Source of the DNA: Oscillospiraceae bacterium
GTDB lineage: Bacteria > Bacillota > Clostridia > Oscillospirales > Oscillospiraceae
DNA: 42,493 nt
NCBI GenBank assembly: GCA_016282135.1
Contig: JAEEKA010000088.1
Span: 1 to 42,493 of the forward strand
Direction of reading: 5' to 3'
Of the stretch, positions 7,757 through 15,215 are shown piece after piece (the stretch's first letter is position 1; each line of letters opens with the position of its first letter). Made by a program: the position numbers and the translations under genes. The notes under the pieces were generated by a model that was not told where the DNA came from, made no database searches, and was given only the letters and a program-made list of their open reading frames with translations.

Positions 7757-8401
7757 ATGGATTTGTCAACCCAAATCGCAATGGATTTGCTGTCCATCCG
7801 CGCGGTGTTCTTCCGTCCCGAGGAGCCCTTCACCTGGGCCAGCGGGATCAAGAGTCCGGTCTACTGCGACAACCGCCTGACCCTCACCGCACCTGCCGTC
7901 CGAAACGACGTGGAAAACGGTCTGGCCCGGCTGGTTCGGGAAAACTACCCGGACGCGGAAGTCCTGATGGGCACCTCCACGGCGGGGATTGCCCACGCCG
8001 CGATCGTGGGACACCTGATGAACCTGCCCATGGGCTACGTCCGCTCCGGCAACAAGGATCACGGCCGCCAGAATCGAATTGAGGGCCGTTTGGAGCCGGG
8101 ACAGAAAGTGGTTGTGGTGGAGGATCTGATCTCCACCGGCGGCAGCGTGATTGAGGTGGTGGAGGCCTTGCGGGAAGCGGGCGCCCAAGTGCTTGGCGTT
8201 GTCTCCATCTTCACCTATGGCATGCAGCGGGGCCTGGAGCGGCTTGCGGCTGCCAACGTAAAAAACGTATCCCTGACGGACTTTGATCACATCGCGTCCG
8301 TTGCGGCCCGGGAGGGCTATATCAAACCGGAGGATGTGGAACGGCTGATTGCCTTCCGCAACAACCCCTCCGACGAAAGCTGGATAGGAGGAACCAAATG
8401 A
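7757..8401 (+). CDS. pyrE: Orotate phosphoribosyltransferase
   Basis: Joins orotate with PRPP to give OMP. The 214-residue protein shows the [16 protein letters not shown] substrate block near the N terminus, a [11 protein letters not shown] loop, and the PRPP-binding signature [13 protein letters not shown] at residues 118-130. The ATG follows AAGGAG at a good distance. Its stop overlaps the pyrB start (ATGA). The gene order places it after pyrF across the heptamer array, so the array is probably transcribed within the operon. Confidence 0.96.
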   Translation: MDLSTQIAMDLLSIRAVFFRPEEPFTWASGIKSPVYCDNRLTLTAPAVRNDVENGLARLVRENYPDAEVLMGTSTAGIAHAAIVGHLMNLPMGYVRSGNKDHGRQNRIEGRLEPGQKVVVVEDLISTGGSVIEVVEALREAGAQVLGVVSIFTYGMQRGLERLAAANVKNVSLTDFDHIASVAAREGYIKPEDVERLIAFRNNPSDESWIGGTK

Positions 8402-9324
8402 AACGAAGCATCATCGACATTCTGGATCTGAGCGCCCAGGAGCTGGAGGAGCTCATTGCCACGGCAGAGGACATCATTGCCGATCCCGACAAATACGCCC
8501 ATGCCTGCGACCGCAAAATTCTTGCCACCCTGTTTTTTGAGCCCTCGACCCGTACCCGTATGAGCTTTGAAGCTGCGATGTACGAGCTGGGCGGACACGT
8601 AATCTCTGTTTCCAGCGCCATGTCCTCTTCTGCCGCCAAGGGTGAGAGCGTGGCGGATACTGCCAAGACGGTTTCCTGCTACGCGGACATCATTGCCATG
8701 CGTCACCCCAAGGAGGGCGCCGCCTATGTGGCGGCTACCAACGCCTCTATCCCCGTCATCAATGCCGGCGACGGCGGCCACTGCCATCCCACCCAGACCC
8801 TTGCGGACCTGCTCACGATTTGGCGGGAAAAGCGCCGCTTCACCGGCCTGACCATCGGCGTCTGCGGCGACCTGAAATTCGGCCGTACCGTTCACTCCCT
8901 GATCAACGCCATGTCCCGTTACTCCGACAACAAATTCGTTCTGATTTCCCCCGAGGAATTGAAGGTCCCCAGCTATGTGAAGAAGGGAAGCCTCAAGAAG
9001 TACAACATCCCCTACACGCAGACCACCGACCTGGAAGCCGCTCTGCCGGAGCTGGACATCCTCTACATGACCCGTGTGCAGCGGGAACGCTTCTTCAACG
9101 AAGAGGATTACCTCCGCCTGAAGGACAGCTACATCCTCACCCCGGATAAGCTCAAAAACGCGAAGCAGGACCTGTCCATCCTGCACCCCCTGCCCCGCGT
9201 CAATGAGATCTCCGTCGCCATCGACGACGATCCCCGCGCCTGCTATTTCAAGCAGGTGCTCAACGGCAAGTACATGCGTATGGCTCTGATTCTGAAGCTT
9301 TTGAAGGAGGCTGGCACATTATGA
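8398..9324 (+). CDS. pyrB: Aspartate carbamoyltransferase catalytic subunit
   Basis: Condenses carbamoyl phosphate with aspartate, the first committed step. The 308-residue protein has the carbamoyl-phosphate loop FEPSTRTR (residues 47-54), the 80s-loop serine/lysine region [19 protein letters not shown], and the aspartate-site HPLPR near residue 264. It overlaps pyrE and pyrI by four bases at each end, as expected for a catalytic chain made together with its regulatory chain. Confidence 0.97.
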   Translation: MKRSIIDILDLSAQELEELIATAEDIIADPDKYAHACDRKILATLFFEPSTRTRMSFEAAMYELGGHVISVSSAMSSSAAKGESVADTAKTVSCYADIIAMRHPKEGAAYVAATNASIPVINAGDGGHCHPTQTLADLLTIWREKRRFTGLTIGVCGDLKFGRTVHSLINAMSRYSDNKFVLISPEELKVPSYVKKGSLKKYNIPYTQTTDLEAALPELDILYMTRVQRERFFNEEDYLRLKDSYILTPDKLKNAKQDLSILHPLPRVNEISVAIDDDPRACYFKQVLNGKYMRMALILKLLKEAGTL

Positions 9325-9740
9325 ACATTGATTCCATCCAGAACGGCGTGGTCATCGACCATATCACCGCAGGACAGGGCATGAAGCTCTACCACCTTTT
9401 GAAGCTGGACGACACCGAGCTTTCCGTTGCAATTATCCGCAACGTCATCAGCCGGAAGCTGGGCAAGAAGGACATCATCAAGATCGACGCGGATATTCCC
9501 CTGAATCTGGACGTGATCGCCTATGTGGATCCCGGCGCCACCGTGAACATTATCCGCAACGGCAAGCTGGTGGAAAAGCGGCAGATGGAGCTTCCGCTGA
9601 CCCTCACAGACGTCCTTGTCTGCAAGAATCCCCGCTGCATCAGCTCTACCGAACAGGAGCTGCACCACGTCTTCCGCCTGACTGATCGGAACGAAAAAAT
9701 CTACCGCTGCATCTATTGCGAGACCAAGGCCGGAGGCTAA
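9321..9740 (+). CDS. pyrI: Aspartate carbamoyltransferase regulatory subunit
   Basis: Binds nucleotides (CTP/ATP) and links catalytic trimers into the allosteric holoenzyme. The 139-residue protein is shorter than the enterobacterial chain (about 153) but keeps the N-terminal allosteric domain beginning [11 protein letters not shown] and the C-terminal zinc domain with cysteines in CKNPRC and CIYC. Its presence shows that the carbamoyltransferase here is the regulated class B type. It overlaps pyrB by four bases and is followed by a strong hairpin. Confidence 0.95.
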   Translation: MNIDSIQNGVVIDHITAGQGMKLYHLLKLDDTELSVAIIRNVISRKLGKKDIIKIDADIPLNLDVIAYVDPGATVNIIRNGKLVEKRQMELPLTLTDVLVCKNPRCISSTEQELHHVFRLTDRNEKIYRCIYCETKAGG

Positions 9741-9753
9741 GCCGAATCTCAGT

Positions 9754-9779
9754 CGCCGCGCGGAGCATTCCGCGCGGCG
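9754..9779 (+). terminator. GC-rich hairpin between pyrI and purE
   Basis: An 11-bp perfect stem (9754-9764 with 9769-9779) has a GCAT loop. It is followed by CCATTTTCC rather than a clean U tract, so it may be a partial terminator or a processing/stability hairpin that lowers purE-guaB expression relative to the pyr genes. Confidence 0.55.
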
Positions 9780-9810
9780 GCCCGCCATTTTCCATCGAGG
9801 AGGTACTATC

Positions 9811-10308
9811 ATGAAAACTATCGGAATCGTTATGGGAAGCAAATCCGATCTTCCTGTTGCCCAGAAGGCGATCGACACCCTTAAGGAGCTGGAGATCCCC
9901 TATGAGGTCCATATTCTTTCCGCCCACCGCACCCCCGGCGAGACCTCGGAATTTGCCCGCTCCGCCCGAGGCAGAGGCTTTGCCGCTGTGATTGCCTTTG
10001 CCGGAATGGCCGCGCACCTGGCCGGCGCGATCGCCGCCAACACGACCCTGCCTGTGATCGGTGTTCCCTGCATGGGACCCAGCATGAACGGACTTGACGC
10101 GCTGCTTTCCACCGTTCAGATGCCCAGCGGGATTCCTGTGGCCACGGTGGCTGTGGGCGGCGGGGCCAATGCGGCTGTTCTGGCGGCACAGATCCTGGCA
10201 GTGGACGACCTGGAGCTGGCACAGCGCCTGGTGGACCATCGCACTGCCATGGCGGAAAAGATTTTTGACCAGAATCTGGAGCTCCAAACGGAGCTGAATC
10301 AGAAATAA
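9811..10308 (+). CDS. purE: N5-carboxyaminoimidazole ribonucleotide mutase
   Basis: Moves the carboxyl group of N5-CAIR to give CAIR in purine synthesis. The 165-residue protein has GSKSD (residues 9-13), SAHRTP (37-42) and [13 protein letters not shown], matching class I PurE, which needs PurK as partner; purK is not in view. AGGAGG lies ahead of the ATG. It lies after the pyrI hairpin and 22 bases before guaB, so a purine gene pair seems to be appended to the pyrimidine operon. Confidence 0.95.
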   Translation: MKTIGIVMGSKSDLPVAQKAIDTLKELEIPYEVHILSAHRTPGETSEFARSARGRGFAAVIAFAGMAAHLAGAIAANTTLPVIGVPCMGPSMNGLDALLSTVQMPSGIPVATVAVGGGANAAVLAAQILAVDDLELAQRLVDHRTAMAEKIFDQNLELQTELNQK

Positions 10309-10330
10309 AAAGGGGAGGACAGAAAGACTT

Positions 10331-11836
10331 ATGGCGACCTTTATTACCGAGCCCTCCCGTACGTTTAACGAATATCTTCTGATTCCCGGCTATTCCTCCG
10401 CGGAGTGTATCCCGGCCAACGTCAGCCTGAAGACCCCGCTGGTGAAGTTCCGTCGGGGGGAAGAACCCGCAATCCGTCTGAATATCCCGCTGATTTCCGC
10501 CATCATGCAGTCCGTCTCCGGCGACCGGCTGGCTGTGGCGCTTGCAAAGGAAGGCGGCGTCAGCTTCATCTACGGCTCTCAGTCCGTTGAGGATGAGGCC
10601 GCCATGGTCAAACGGGCCAAGGATCACAAGGCGGGCTTTGTCCGCAGTGATTCCAACCTTCGCCCGGACAACACGCTTGCGGAGGTCATTGCCCTTCGGG
10701 AGCGCACCGGCCATTCCACCATGGCCGTCACCGAGGACGGCACGGCGGACGGGAAGCTGGTCGGCATCGTAACCAGCCGGGACTACCGGGTCAGCCGGAT
10801 GGGCCCGGAGACCCTGGTTTCCACCTTCATGACCCCCCTGGAAAAGCTGATCTGCGCCCCGGAAGGGACCACTCTGAAGGAGGCGAACGACATTATTTGG
10901 GACCACAAGCTCAACGCTTTGCCCATTGTCAACGCAGCCGGGCAGCTCTGCCACTTTGTATTCCGCAAGGATTATGACTCCCACAAGCGAAATCAGGACG
11001 AGCTGCTGGACGACCACAAGCGCTACGTAGTCGGCGCAGGCATCAACACCCGGGACTACGAGACCCGCGTTCCGGCCCTGCTGGAAGCCGGCGCGGACGT
11101 GCTTTGCATTGACTCCTCCGAGGGCTTCTCCGAATGGCAGAAGCGGACCCTGGCCTGGATTCGCGGCAAATACGGCGACAGTGTCAAGGTCGGCGCCGGC
11201 AACGTGGTGGACGCCGAGGGCTTCCGCTTCCTGGCGGACTGCGGCGCGGACTTCATCAAGGTCGGCATCGGCGGCGGCTCGATCTGTATCACCCGGGAGA
11301 CCAAGGGCATCGGCAGGGGACAGGCCACGGCCTTGATCGAGGTCTGCAAGGCCAGAGACGAGTACTTTGCGGAAACAGGCGTCTACGTGCCCGTCTGTTC
11401 CGACGGCGGCATCGTCTACGACCACCACATTACCCTGGCCCTGGCAATGGGCGCCGACTTCATCATGCTGGGCCGCTACTTTGCCCGCTTCGACGAGAGC
11501 CCCACGAACAAGGTCTCCATCAACGGCACCTACTACAAGGAGTACTGGGGAGAGGGCTCGGCCAGAGCCCGAAACTGGCAGCGCTATGACCTGGGCGGCG
11601 ACAAGAAGCTGAGCTTCGAGGAGGGCGTGGATTCCTACGTGCCCTATGCCGGTCGCCTGAAAGATAACGTGGCCCTGACCTTGAGCAAGGTCAAGTCCAC
11701 CATGTGCAACTGCGGCGCGCTGAATATCCCGGAGTTCCAGCAGAAGGCAAAGCTGACCCTGGTTTCCGCCACCTCCATCGTGGAGGGCGGCGCCCACGAC
11801 GTGATCCAGAAGGACACCACGGCCACGGTGAAGTGA
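10331..11836 (+). CDS. guaB: IMP dehydrogenase
   Basis: Oxidises IMP to XMP with NAD+, the committed step to GMP. The 501-residue protein is a TIM barrel interrupted by a CBS pair (about residues 105-225, including [12 protein letters not shown] and [11 protein letters not shown]). The catalytic cysteine is C319 in [19 protein letters not shown]. The usual bacterial form is GIGPGSICTTR, so this belongs to a variant branch with a longer, different flap. An SDGGI phosphate block and a GRYFARF segment follow. It ends the nucleotide run; a heptamer array and a bidirectional hairpin lie downstream. The function is well supported, and only the subfamily is unusual. Confidence 0.93.
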   Translation: MATFITEPSRTFNEYLLIPGYSSAECIPANVSLKTPLVKFRRGEEPAIRLNIPLISAIMQSVSGDRLAVALAKEGGVSFIYGSQSVEDEAAMVKRAKDHKAGFVRSDSNLRPDNTLAEVIALRERTGHSTMAVTEDGTADGKLVGIVTSRDYRVSRMGPETLVSTFMTPLEKLICAPEGTTLKEANDIIWDHKLNALPIVNAAGQLCHFVFRKDYDSHKRNQDELLDDHKRYVVGAGINTRDYETRVPALLEAGADVLCIDSSEGFSEWQKRTLAWIRGKYGDSVKVGAGNVVDAEGFRFLADCGADFIKVGIGGGSICITRETKGIGRGQATALIEVCKARDEYFAETGVYVPVCSDGGIVYDHHITLALAMGADFIMLGRYFARFDESPTNKVSINGTYYKEYWGEGSARARNWQRYDLGGDKKLSFEEGVDSYVPYAGRLKDNVALTLSKVKSTMCNCGALNIPEFQQKAKLTLVSATSIVEGGAHDVIQKDTTATVK

Positions 11837-11849
11837 GGCAGGGGCGAGT

Positions 11850-11898
11850 GAGAATTGAGAATTGAGAATTGAGAATTAAGAATTGAGAATTGAGAATT
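11850..11898. repeat. Heptamer tandem repeat, GAGAATT type, 7 units
   Basis: Seven 7-bp units, six GAGAATT and one AAGAATT, begin 13 bases after the guaB stop. This is the most regular of the four heptamer arrays in the window. Confidence 0.92.
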
Positions 11899-11990
11899 GT
11901 GGTATCGTTCAAATTGTCCTTTGAAGGGTGAAAATGAAGCGCTTGCTGCTCTGTCATCTGCTGAAAATTCACCGTAACAGACTTCAAAAC

Positions 11991-12041
11991 AGCTGTACTT
12001 GCGTACCAATGTCCGATGCACGGATGTACGCAAGTACAGCT
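11991..12041. terminator. Long hairpin with GTACTTGCGTAC arms (left flank of helicase module)
   Basis: A perfect 16-bp inverted repeat, AGCTGTACTTGCGTAC (11991-12006) and its complement (12026-12041), encloses a 19-base spacer with an inner TCCG/CGGA pair. T runs on both outer sides (ATTTTT to the right, GTTTTG on the minus strand) make it a bidirectional terminator between convergent guaB and the helicase. Its arm sequence recurs at 13786 and in the hairpin at 13895, which also has a 19-base spacer. Confidence 0.75.
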
Positions 12042-12068
12042 ATTTTTGACTCTGTTCTCTCTGATTTT

Positions 12069-13373
12069 TTACGCCGTCTCGATGCCGGTAAAGCCCCGGA
12101 CCCGGCGGCCGCCGGGGAGGTAGATGCTGTTCGTGTATTGAATCTGATACCGCTCCTGATGCTCGATCAGCCAGGATACGAAGCGCTTGGGGTTCATGGT
12201 CCGCGTCATGTTGTCGTCGCACCATTGTTTATAGACCCGGTAGAGCTCTTTGGAGCTGGCCTGGCCATCCTGGATCAGGGTAAAATAGCCGCTGGACTGC
12301 AAAAAATCGCCCGCGTTGTTTGCGTCCCGGTAGGCGGCGCGCAGGTTCTCCCGGGCCCGACGGCTGATGGTAAACACGTAGTTGTTCTTCACCAGCCGCA
12401 TCAGCCCCACAAAGCACCAGTTGAAGATCCCGTTCTTTTCCCGGATCAGCTTCTCCGCCAGATTGGGATCATCCTTCCGCCTGGGATCCTTGGGTTTGAC
12501 GGTGAGGATGATCTGCCGCCGGAAGAAGCCCTCGGAGCTGTCGTAGAGGGCTTTCAGAGAACCGTTGCCGAAGCCCAGAAAGCGGGTGTAAAGCTCCCCC
12601 TGGTAGCTCTGAATGCCCTTTTTTTCCAGATCCATGGGGGCGTCTGCGGTGACGATGGCCTTGATGTAGTTGGTCTGGGGGAGGGCCTCCATCTGCATAT
12701 CGTCGTCCACCATCAACAGGGCGCCCTCCAGATCGGCCCGGGCGAAGCGGTTTGTCTCGATCTTGCCGAGGCTGTTCTGAACCATGTTGTCCCCGAAGAT
12801 GGCCCGCAGCACCGTTCCGATCCGGGACTTGCCCTCTCCGCCTTTGCCCACCAGCATCAGCATTTTCTGCGCCTTGGTGGAAGGAATCAGACAATATCCC
12901 AGATACTCCTGCAGGGTAGGAATATCCTCCTCCCAAAGGAGTTCATGGAGAAATTCCAGCCAGAGCCCGGGCTCCGGCGCGCCGGGCTGGAAGTCGATGG
13001 GCAGGCGGTTGCGGCAGAAGCACTTGTCCTCGGTAAAGCCGCCGTCCAGCCAGAGGGTGCCGTCGGAGAGCATGATCCGGTCCTCATAGTGGGGCAGCTC
13101 CTCCTCCCAGCATTCCCGCCGCAGCACCAGCAGCAGCTTTTCCACGTTGGCGTTGAGCCCGCTCTTTACCCAGGGCTTGAGTTTGTCGTAGATGAATTTG
13201 CCGATTTTGTCCTCGTTGCTGATCTTACCCTCCATGCTGTAGAAGCGGCCGTTCACGCAGACCAGCGGAAGCTCCCGCAGGAGCTCCTGGCAGAAGGCAA
13301 GCTCATCCACGCTTTTCCCGTTGTACCAGTCAGGCCGGGCCTGGATTTTTTCGTTTTCATTTTGTTCCGTCAT
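12069..13373 (-). CDS. SF3/D5-type primase-helicase C-terminal protein
   Basis: A phage/plasmid-style replicative helicase, probably a hexameric AAA+ ATPase acting on DNA. The 434-residue protein has Walker A GKGGEGKS (176-183), Walker B LLMVDDDM (219-226), a downstream FLGFGNG segment that may be the SF3 sensor motif, and a C-terminal winged-helix-like part. The N-terminal 150 residues resemble the D5_N region of P4-type primases, but no archaeo-eukaryotic primase or TOPRIM domain is present. The ATG at 13373 has AAGGAGG upstream; frame extension beyond it overlaps the next gene and is not real. It lies 29 bases after the CHC2 gene, as the second gene of a two-gene operon. No integrase, portal or relaxase lies nearby. 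Confidence 0.85.
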   Translation of the reverse strand: MTEQNENEKIQARPDWYNGKSVDELAFCQELLRELPLVCVNGRFYSMEGKISNEDKIGKFIYDKLKPWVKSGLNANVEKLLLVLRRECWEEELPHYEDRIMLSDGTLWLDGGFTEDKCFCRNRLPIDFQPGAPEPGLWLEFLHELLWEEDIPTLQEYLGYCLIPSTKAQKMLMLVGKGGEGKSRIGTVLRAIFGDNMVQNSLGKIETNRFARADLEGALLMVDDDMQMEALPQTNYIKAIVTADAPMDLEKKGIQSYQGELYTRFLGFGNGSLKALYDSSEGFFRRQIILTVKPKDPRRKDDPNLAEKLIREKNGIFNWCFVGLMRLVKNNYVFTISRRARENLRAAYRDANNAGDFLQSSGYFTLIQDGQASSKELYRVYKQWCDDNMTRTMNPKRFVSWLIEHQERYQIQYTNSIYLPGGRRVRGFTGIETA

Positions 13374-13402
13374 AGATTTCCTCCTTCGTTGCTTATCAGC
13401 TT

Positions 13403-13744
13403 TTACTTGGTCGTTCCCGGTTCCTTTCTCTGCGCTTCGGGGCGTCGGGACGCCGCCCCCTGGGAGTCCCCTGTGTCGATTCCCGCTTCCCGGGCCAGAA
13501 ACTTCGCTGCCAGGCCGGGCCGCAGGCCGGTGACGAAGGCTGCCAGATCGACAGCGTCCCCGTGGGCGTGGCAGCCAAAGCAGTAGTAGTGGTCGTCGTA
13601 GAGCCGCAGGCTGGGGTTGTGGTCGTCGTGGAAGGGACAAAGGGCCATCCCGGCGCGGTTCGCCTCCACCCCGCAGATCCGCGCAGCCTCCCGCATGGGA
13701 ATCGACTCCCTGACCCGCCGAAAAACCTCTTTTATAAGATACAC
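13403..13744 (-). CDS. CHC2 zinc-finger protein (DnaG-type zinc domain only)
   Basis: A 113-residue protein with the zinc ribbon of bacterial primases: C36-P-F-H39 and, after an acidic hairpin, C55-F-G-C58. In DnaG this domain recognises single-stranded DNA templates. No catalytic TOPRIM domain follows, so this is a stand-alone zinc domain partnered with the helicase downstream. The start is uncertain. A GTG at 13744 immediately follows the strong AAAGGAGG site, which is instead ideally spaced for an ATA codon three codons later. The first ATG (13696) would remove the conserved helix before the finger. A perfect consensus promoter and one copy of GTACTTGCGTAC lie upstream. Confidence 0.82.
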   Translation of the reverse strand: MYLIKEVFRRVRESIPMREAARICGVEANRAGMALCPFHDDHNPSLRLYDDHYYCFGCHAHGDAVDLAAFVTGLRPGLAAKFLAREAGIDTGDSQGAASRRPEAQRKEPGTTK

Positions 13745-13785
13745 CTCCTTTCCTGCAGCATAAAAAGAATGGACTTGTTTTTACC

Positions 13786-13799
13786 TGTACTTGCGTACA
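13786..13799. promoter_or_regulatory. Single TGTACTTGCGTACA copy in the leader of the CHC2-helicase operon
   Basis: The same word that forms the arms of the flanking hairpins appears once between the promoter (-10 at 13825) and the CHC2 start, about 20-30 bases into the predicted transcript. The GTAC-N4-GTAC core is itself an imperfect palindrome, which fits an operator or iteron-like protein-binding site. Confidence 0.55.
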
Positions 13800-13824
13800 C
13801 GCTTCATCCTCTCGGGATACTTGA

Positions 13825-13853
13825 ATTATATCATAAATAAGTATTTTTGTCAA
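13825..13853 (-). promoter_or_regulatory. Perfect consensus promoter of the CHC2-helicase operon
   Basis: On the minus strand TTGACA (13848-13853), exactly 17 bp, and TATAAT (13825-13830). A full-consensus promoter on a replication-type module suggests that it must be held off by a repressor, with the GTACTTGCGTAC copies as obvious candidate sites. Confidence 0.85.
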
Positions 13854-13894
13854 GATATTATACTTCATTTCAAGATACATTTTGCATATAAAAA

Positions 13895-13937
13895 GTACTT
13901 GCGCACGGACGGCCTTGACCGGATCGTACGCAAGTAC
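13895..13937 (-). terminator. Hairpin with GTACTTGCGTAC-type arms (right flank of helicase module), terminator of lipoprotein gene
   Basis: GTACTTGCGCAC (13895-13906) and GTACGCAAGTAC (13926-13937) pair at 11 of 12 positions around a 19-base spacer. On the minus strand the stem is followed by TTTTT, so it can end the lipoprotein transcript. Arms and spacer length match the hairpin at 11991-12041. Confidence 0.72.
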
Positions 13938-14000
13938 AGGTATTTTGGCGTTTATCCCAACCGAGTTTGCAGACGCCGGGCGTTCTGAACGCCGGAGCGA

Positions 14001-14696
14001 TTACTCTCGCATGAGCTTTTCCAACTCCGCGTCGGATTTGCTGGCCAGCTCGCCGCACTTGTAGAAGCGGGTCTGCAAAACGGCGATGGCCTTTCCCTCG
14101 TAGGTGAAAACAAAGTCGTAATAGCCGGGTTCGCAGTCGCTCTCATTCAGATAGAAGCTGCCCCAGCACCATTCATCCGGGTTTTCCTCATCCACGGGGT
14201 AGTGCAGGTCGCAGTATGTGGCAAAGTTCGGCATCAGATCGGAGAACTTGCAGTTGTTGTAGTACTCCTGATCGTCCCGGTGCTTGAGGACCCAGACGCG
14301 CAGATAGTATTCCGCGTCGGTATCCGGGTAGAATTCCACCCACTCGCCCAGTTCAAACACGTCGCGGACGTCGGTGAGGGAAGCCTTTTTGCCGTTGAAG
14401 CCTTCCAATGTGCCCGCCTGGTTTCCGTAGATGCGAACGCCGCGCAGGATGGAGGGGTCTCTGTCTTCCAAATTGATGATGCTGAGCTCGCCGGAAAGCT
14501 TTGCTCCGTCGGGTTTATTGCTTTCCTGAGAATTGCTGCCGGAGGCAGCCGCGTTGTCGGGCTTTTGATTTTCGCCTTCGCTGTTTGCGGGCGGGTTGGG
14601 GGCATTGCTGCTGCTTGGTGAATTGTTGTCCTTGCAGGCAATCAAGCCGACAAAAAGGAAGAGCGCAAGGGCAATTGCAAGAATTTTTTTCATCAT
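14001..14696 (-). CDS. Secreted lipoprotein of unknown function
   Basis: The 231-residue product begins with a lysine-containing n-region, a hydrophobic stretch and the lipobox LIAC (cysteine about residue 21), so it should be lipid-anchored outside the cell membrane. A serine/asparagine/proline-rich linker follows to about residue 65. Then comes a folded, aromatic- and acid-rich domain of about 165 residues (GVRIYGNQAG, EWVEFYPDTD, WCWGSFYLNES). I do not recognise the domain. ATG codons at 14696 and 14693 both fit; the second has better spacing from GGAG. It has its own perfect promoter and a terminator, so it is monocistronic and not part of the helicase module. Confidence 0.8.
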   Translation of the reverse strand: MMKKILAIALALFLFVGLIACKDNNSPSSSNAPNPPANSEGENQKPDNAAASGSNSQESNKPDGAKLSGELSIINLEDRDPSILRGVRIYGNQAGTLEGFNGKKASLTDVRDVFELGEWVEFYPDTDAEYYLRVWVLKHRDDQEYYNNCKFSDLMPNFATYCDLHYPVDEENPDEWCWGSFYLNESDCEPGYYDFVFTYEGKAIAVLQTRFYKCGELASKSDAELEKLMRE

Positions 14697-14745
14697 GTTT
14701 CTCCTTTTACATGTGGTTTACGGGATCCTCCCACGGTACGGCGCA

Positions 14746-14774
14746 ATTATAGCACAAATAAAAATGAATGTCAA
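14746..14774 (-). promoter_or_regulatory. Perfect consensus promoter of the lipoprotein gene
   Basis: On the minus strand TTGACA (14769-14774), 17 bp, TATAAT (14746-14751). The leader to the start codon is about 40 bases. Confidence 0.85.
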
Positions 14775-14790
14775 ACGCATATTCACGCAT

Positions 14791-14828
14791 AAGCCGCCCT
14801 CGCGCTATCCCTGTTGCGAGGGCGGCTT
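14791..14828 (-). terminator. Terminator after hypA
   Basis: A 13-bp perfect GC-rich stem (AAGCCGCCCTCGC at 14791-14803 with its complement at 14816-14828) begins four bases after the hypA stop. The following bases on the minus strand are TTATG, a poor U tract, but stem strength and position support termination. Confidence 0.7.
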
Positions 14829-14831
14829 TGC

Positions 14832-15176
14832 CTATTCCGCTTCGATTTCCTTGATGGTGCATTCGTTGCCCTGAATCAGCCAGGTTTCTCCGGAACCGCA
14901 GTGCGGACAGGTCCTGCCGTATTTTACGGTTTCGTAGGTCTGCTTGCAGTTGTCGCACCAGGTGACGGCGGGGACAATCTCCAGAACCAGAGCGCTGTCC
15001 TTCAGAATCGGGTGGCGGAGCTTGAAATAGTCCCAGGCGTCGGTGAAGAGCTCTGTCATGATTCCGGAGACCTCGCCCACCTGCAAAACCACTTTTCCGA
15101 TGGCGGTGAGCTGATGCTCCTCGGCGGTCTCATCCAGCGTTTTTGCCAGATGAAGGACAATTCCCATTTCGTGCAT
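14832..15176 (-). CDS. hypA: Hydrogenase/urease nickel chaperone HypA
   Basis: A zinc- and nickel-binding chaperone that works with the GTPase HypB to load nickel into target enzymes. The 114-residue protein has the canonical N-terminal MHE (H2, nickel ligand) and two zinc CxxC pairs, C74/C77 and C90/C93. It is the last gene of the minus-strand operon, 39 bases after the Fe-S oxidoreductase. No hydrogenase structural gene or other hyp gene (C, D, E, F) is present, so its target lies elsewhere or is unconventional. Confidence 0.93.
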   Translation of the reverse strand: MHEMGIVLHLAKTLDETAEEHQLTAIGKVVLQVGEVSGIMTELFTDAWDYFKLRHPILKDSALVLEIVPAVTWCDNCKQTYETVKYGRTCPHCGSGETWLIQGNECTIKEIEAE

Positions 15177-15215
15177 AATGATGATTCCTATGTAGGACGG
15201 CAGAATGCGCAGTCC

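Noticed and set aside
9881..11797. A 638-codon antisense frame over purE and guaB
   Set aside because: It crosses the boundary of two real genes and has no start signal; codon-bias shadow.
11928..13586. A 552-codon plus-strand frame opposite the helicase module
   Set aside because: It runs through the terminator hairpin and opposite two motif-bearing genes; no ribosome site or recognisable domain.
12069..13744. Part of a full prophage
   Set aside because: Only replication-type genes are present. No capsid, terminase, portal, integrase or lysis genes lie on either side.
13374..13880. N-terminal extension of the helicase frame through the CHC2 gene
   Set aside because: The extended part is an out-of-frame reading of the CHC2 gene (arginine/proline-rich) and runs through the promoter. 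The ATG at 13373 has an excellent ribosome site.
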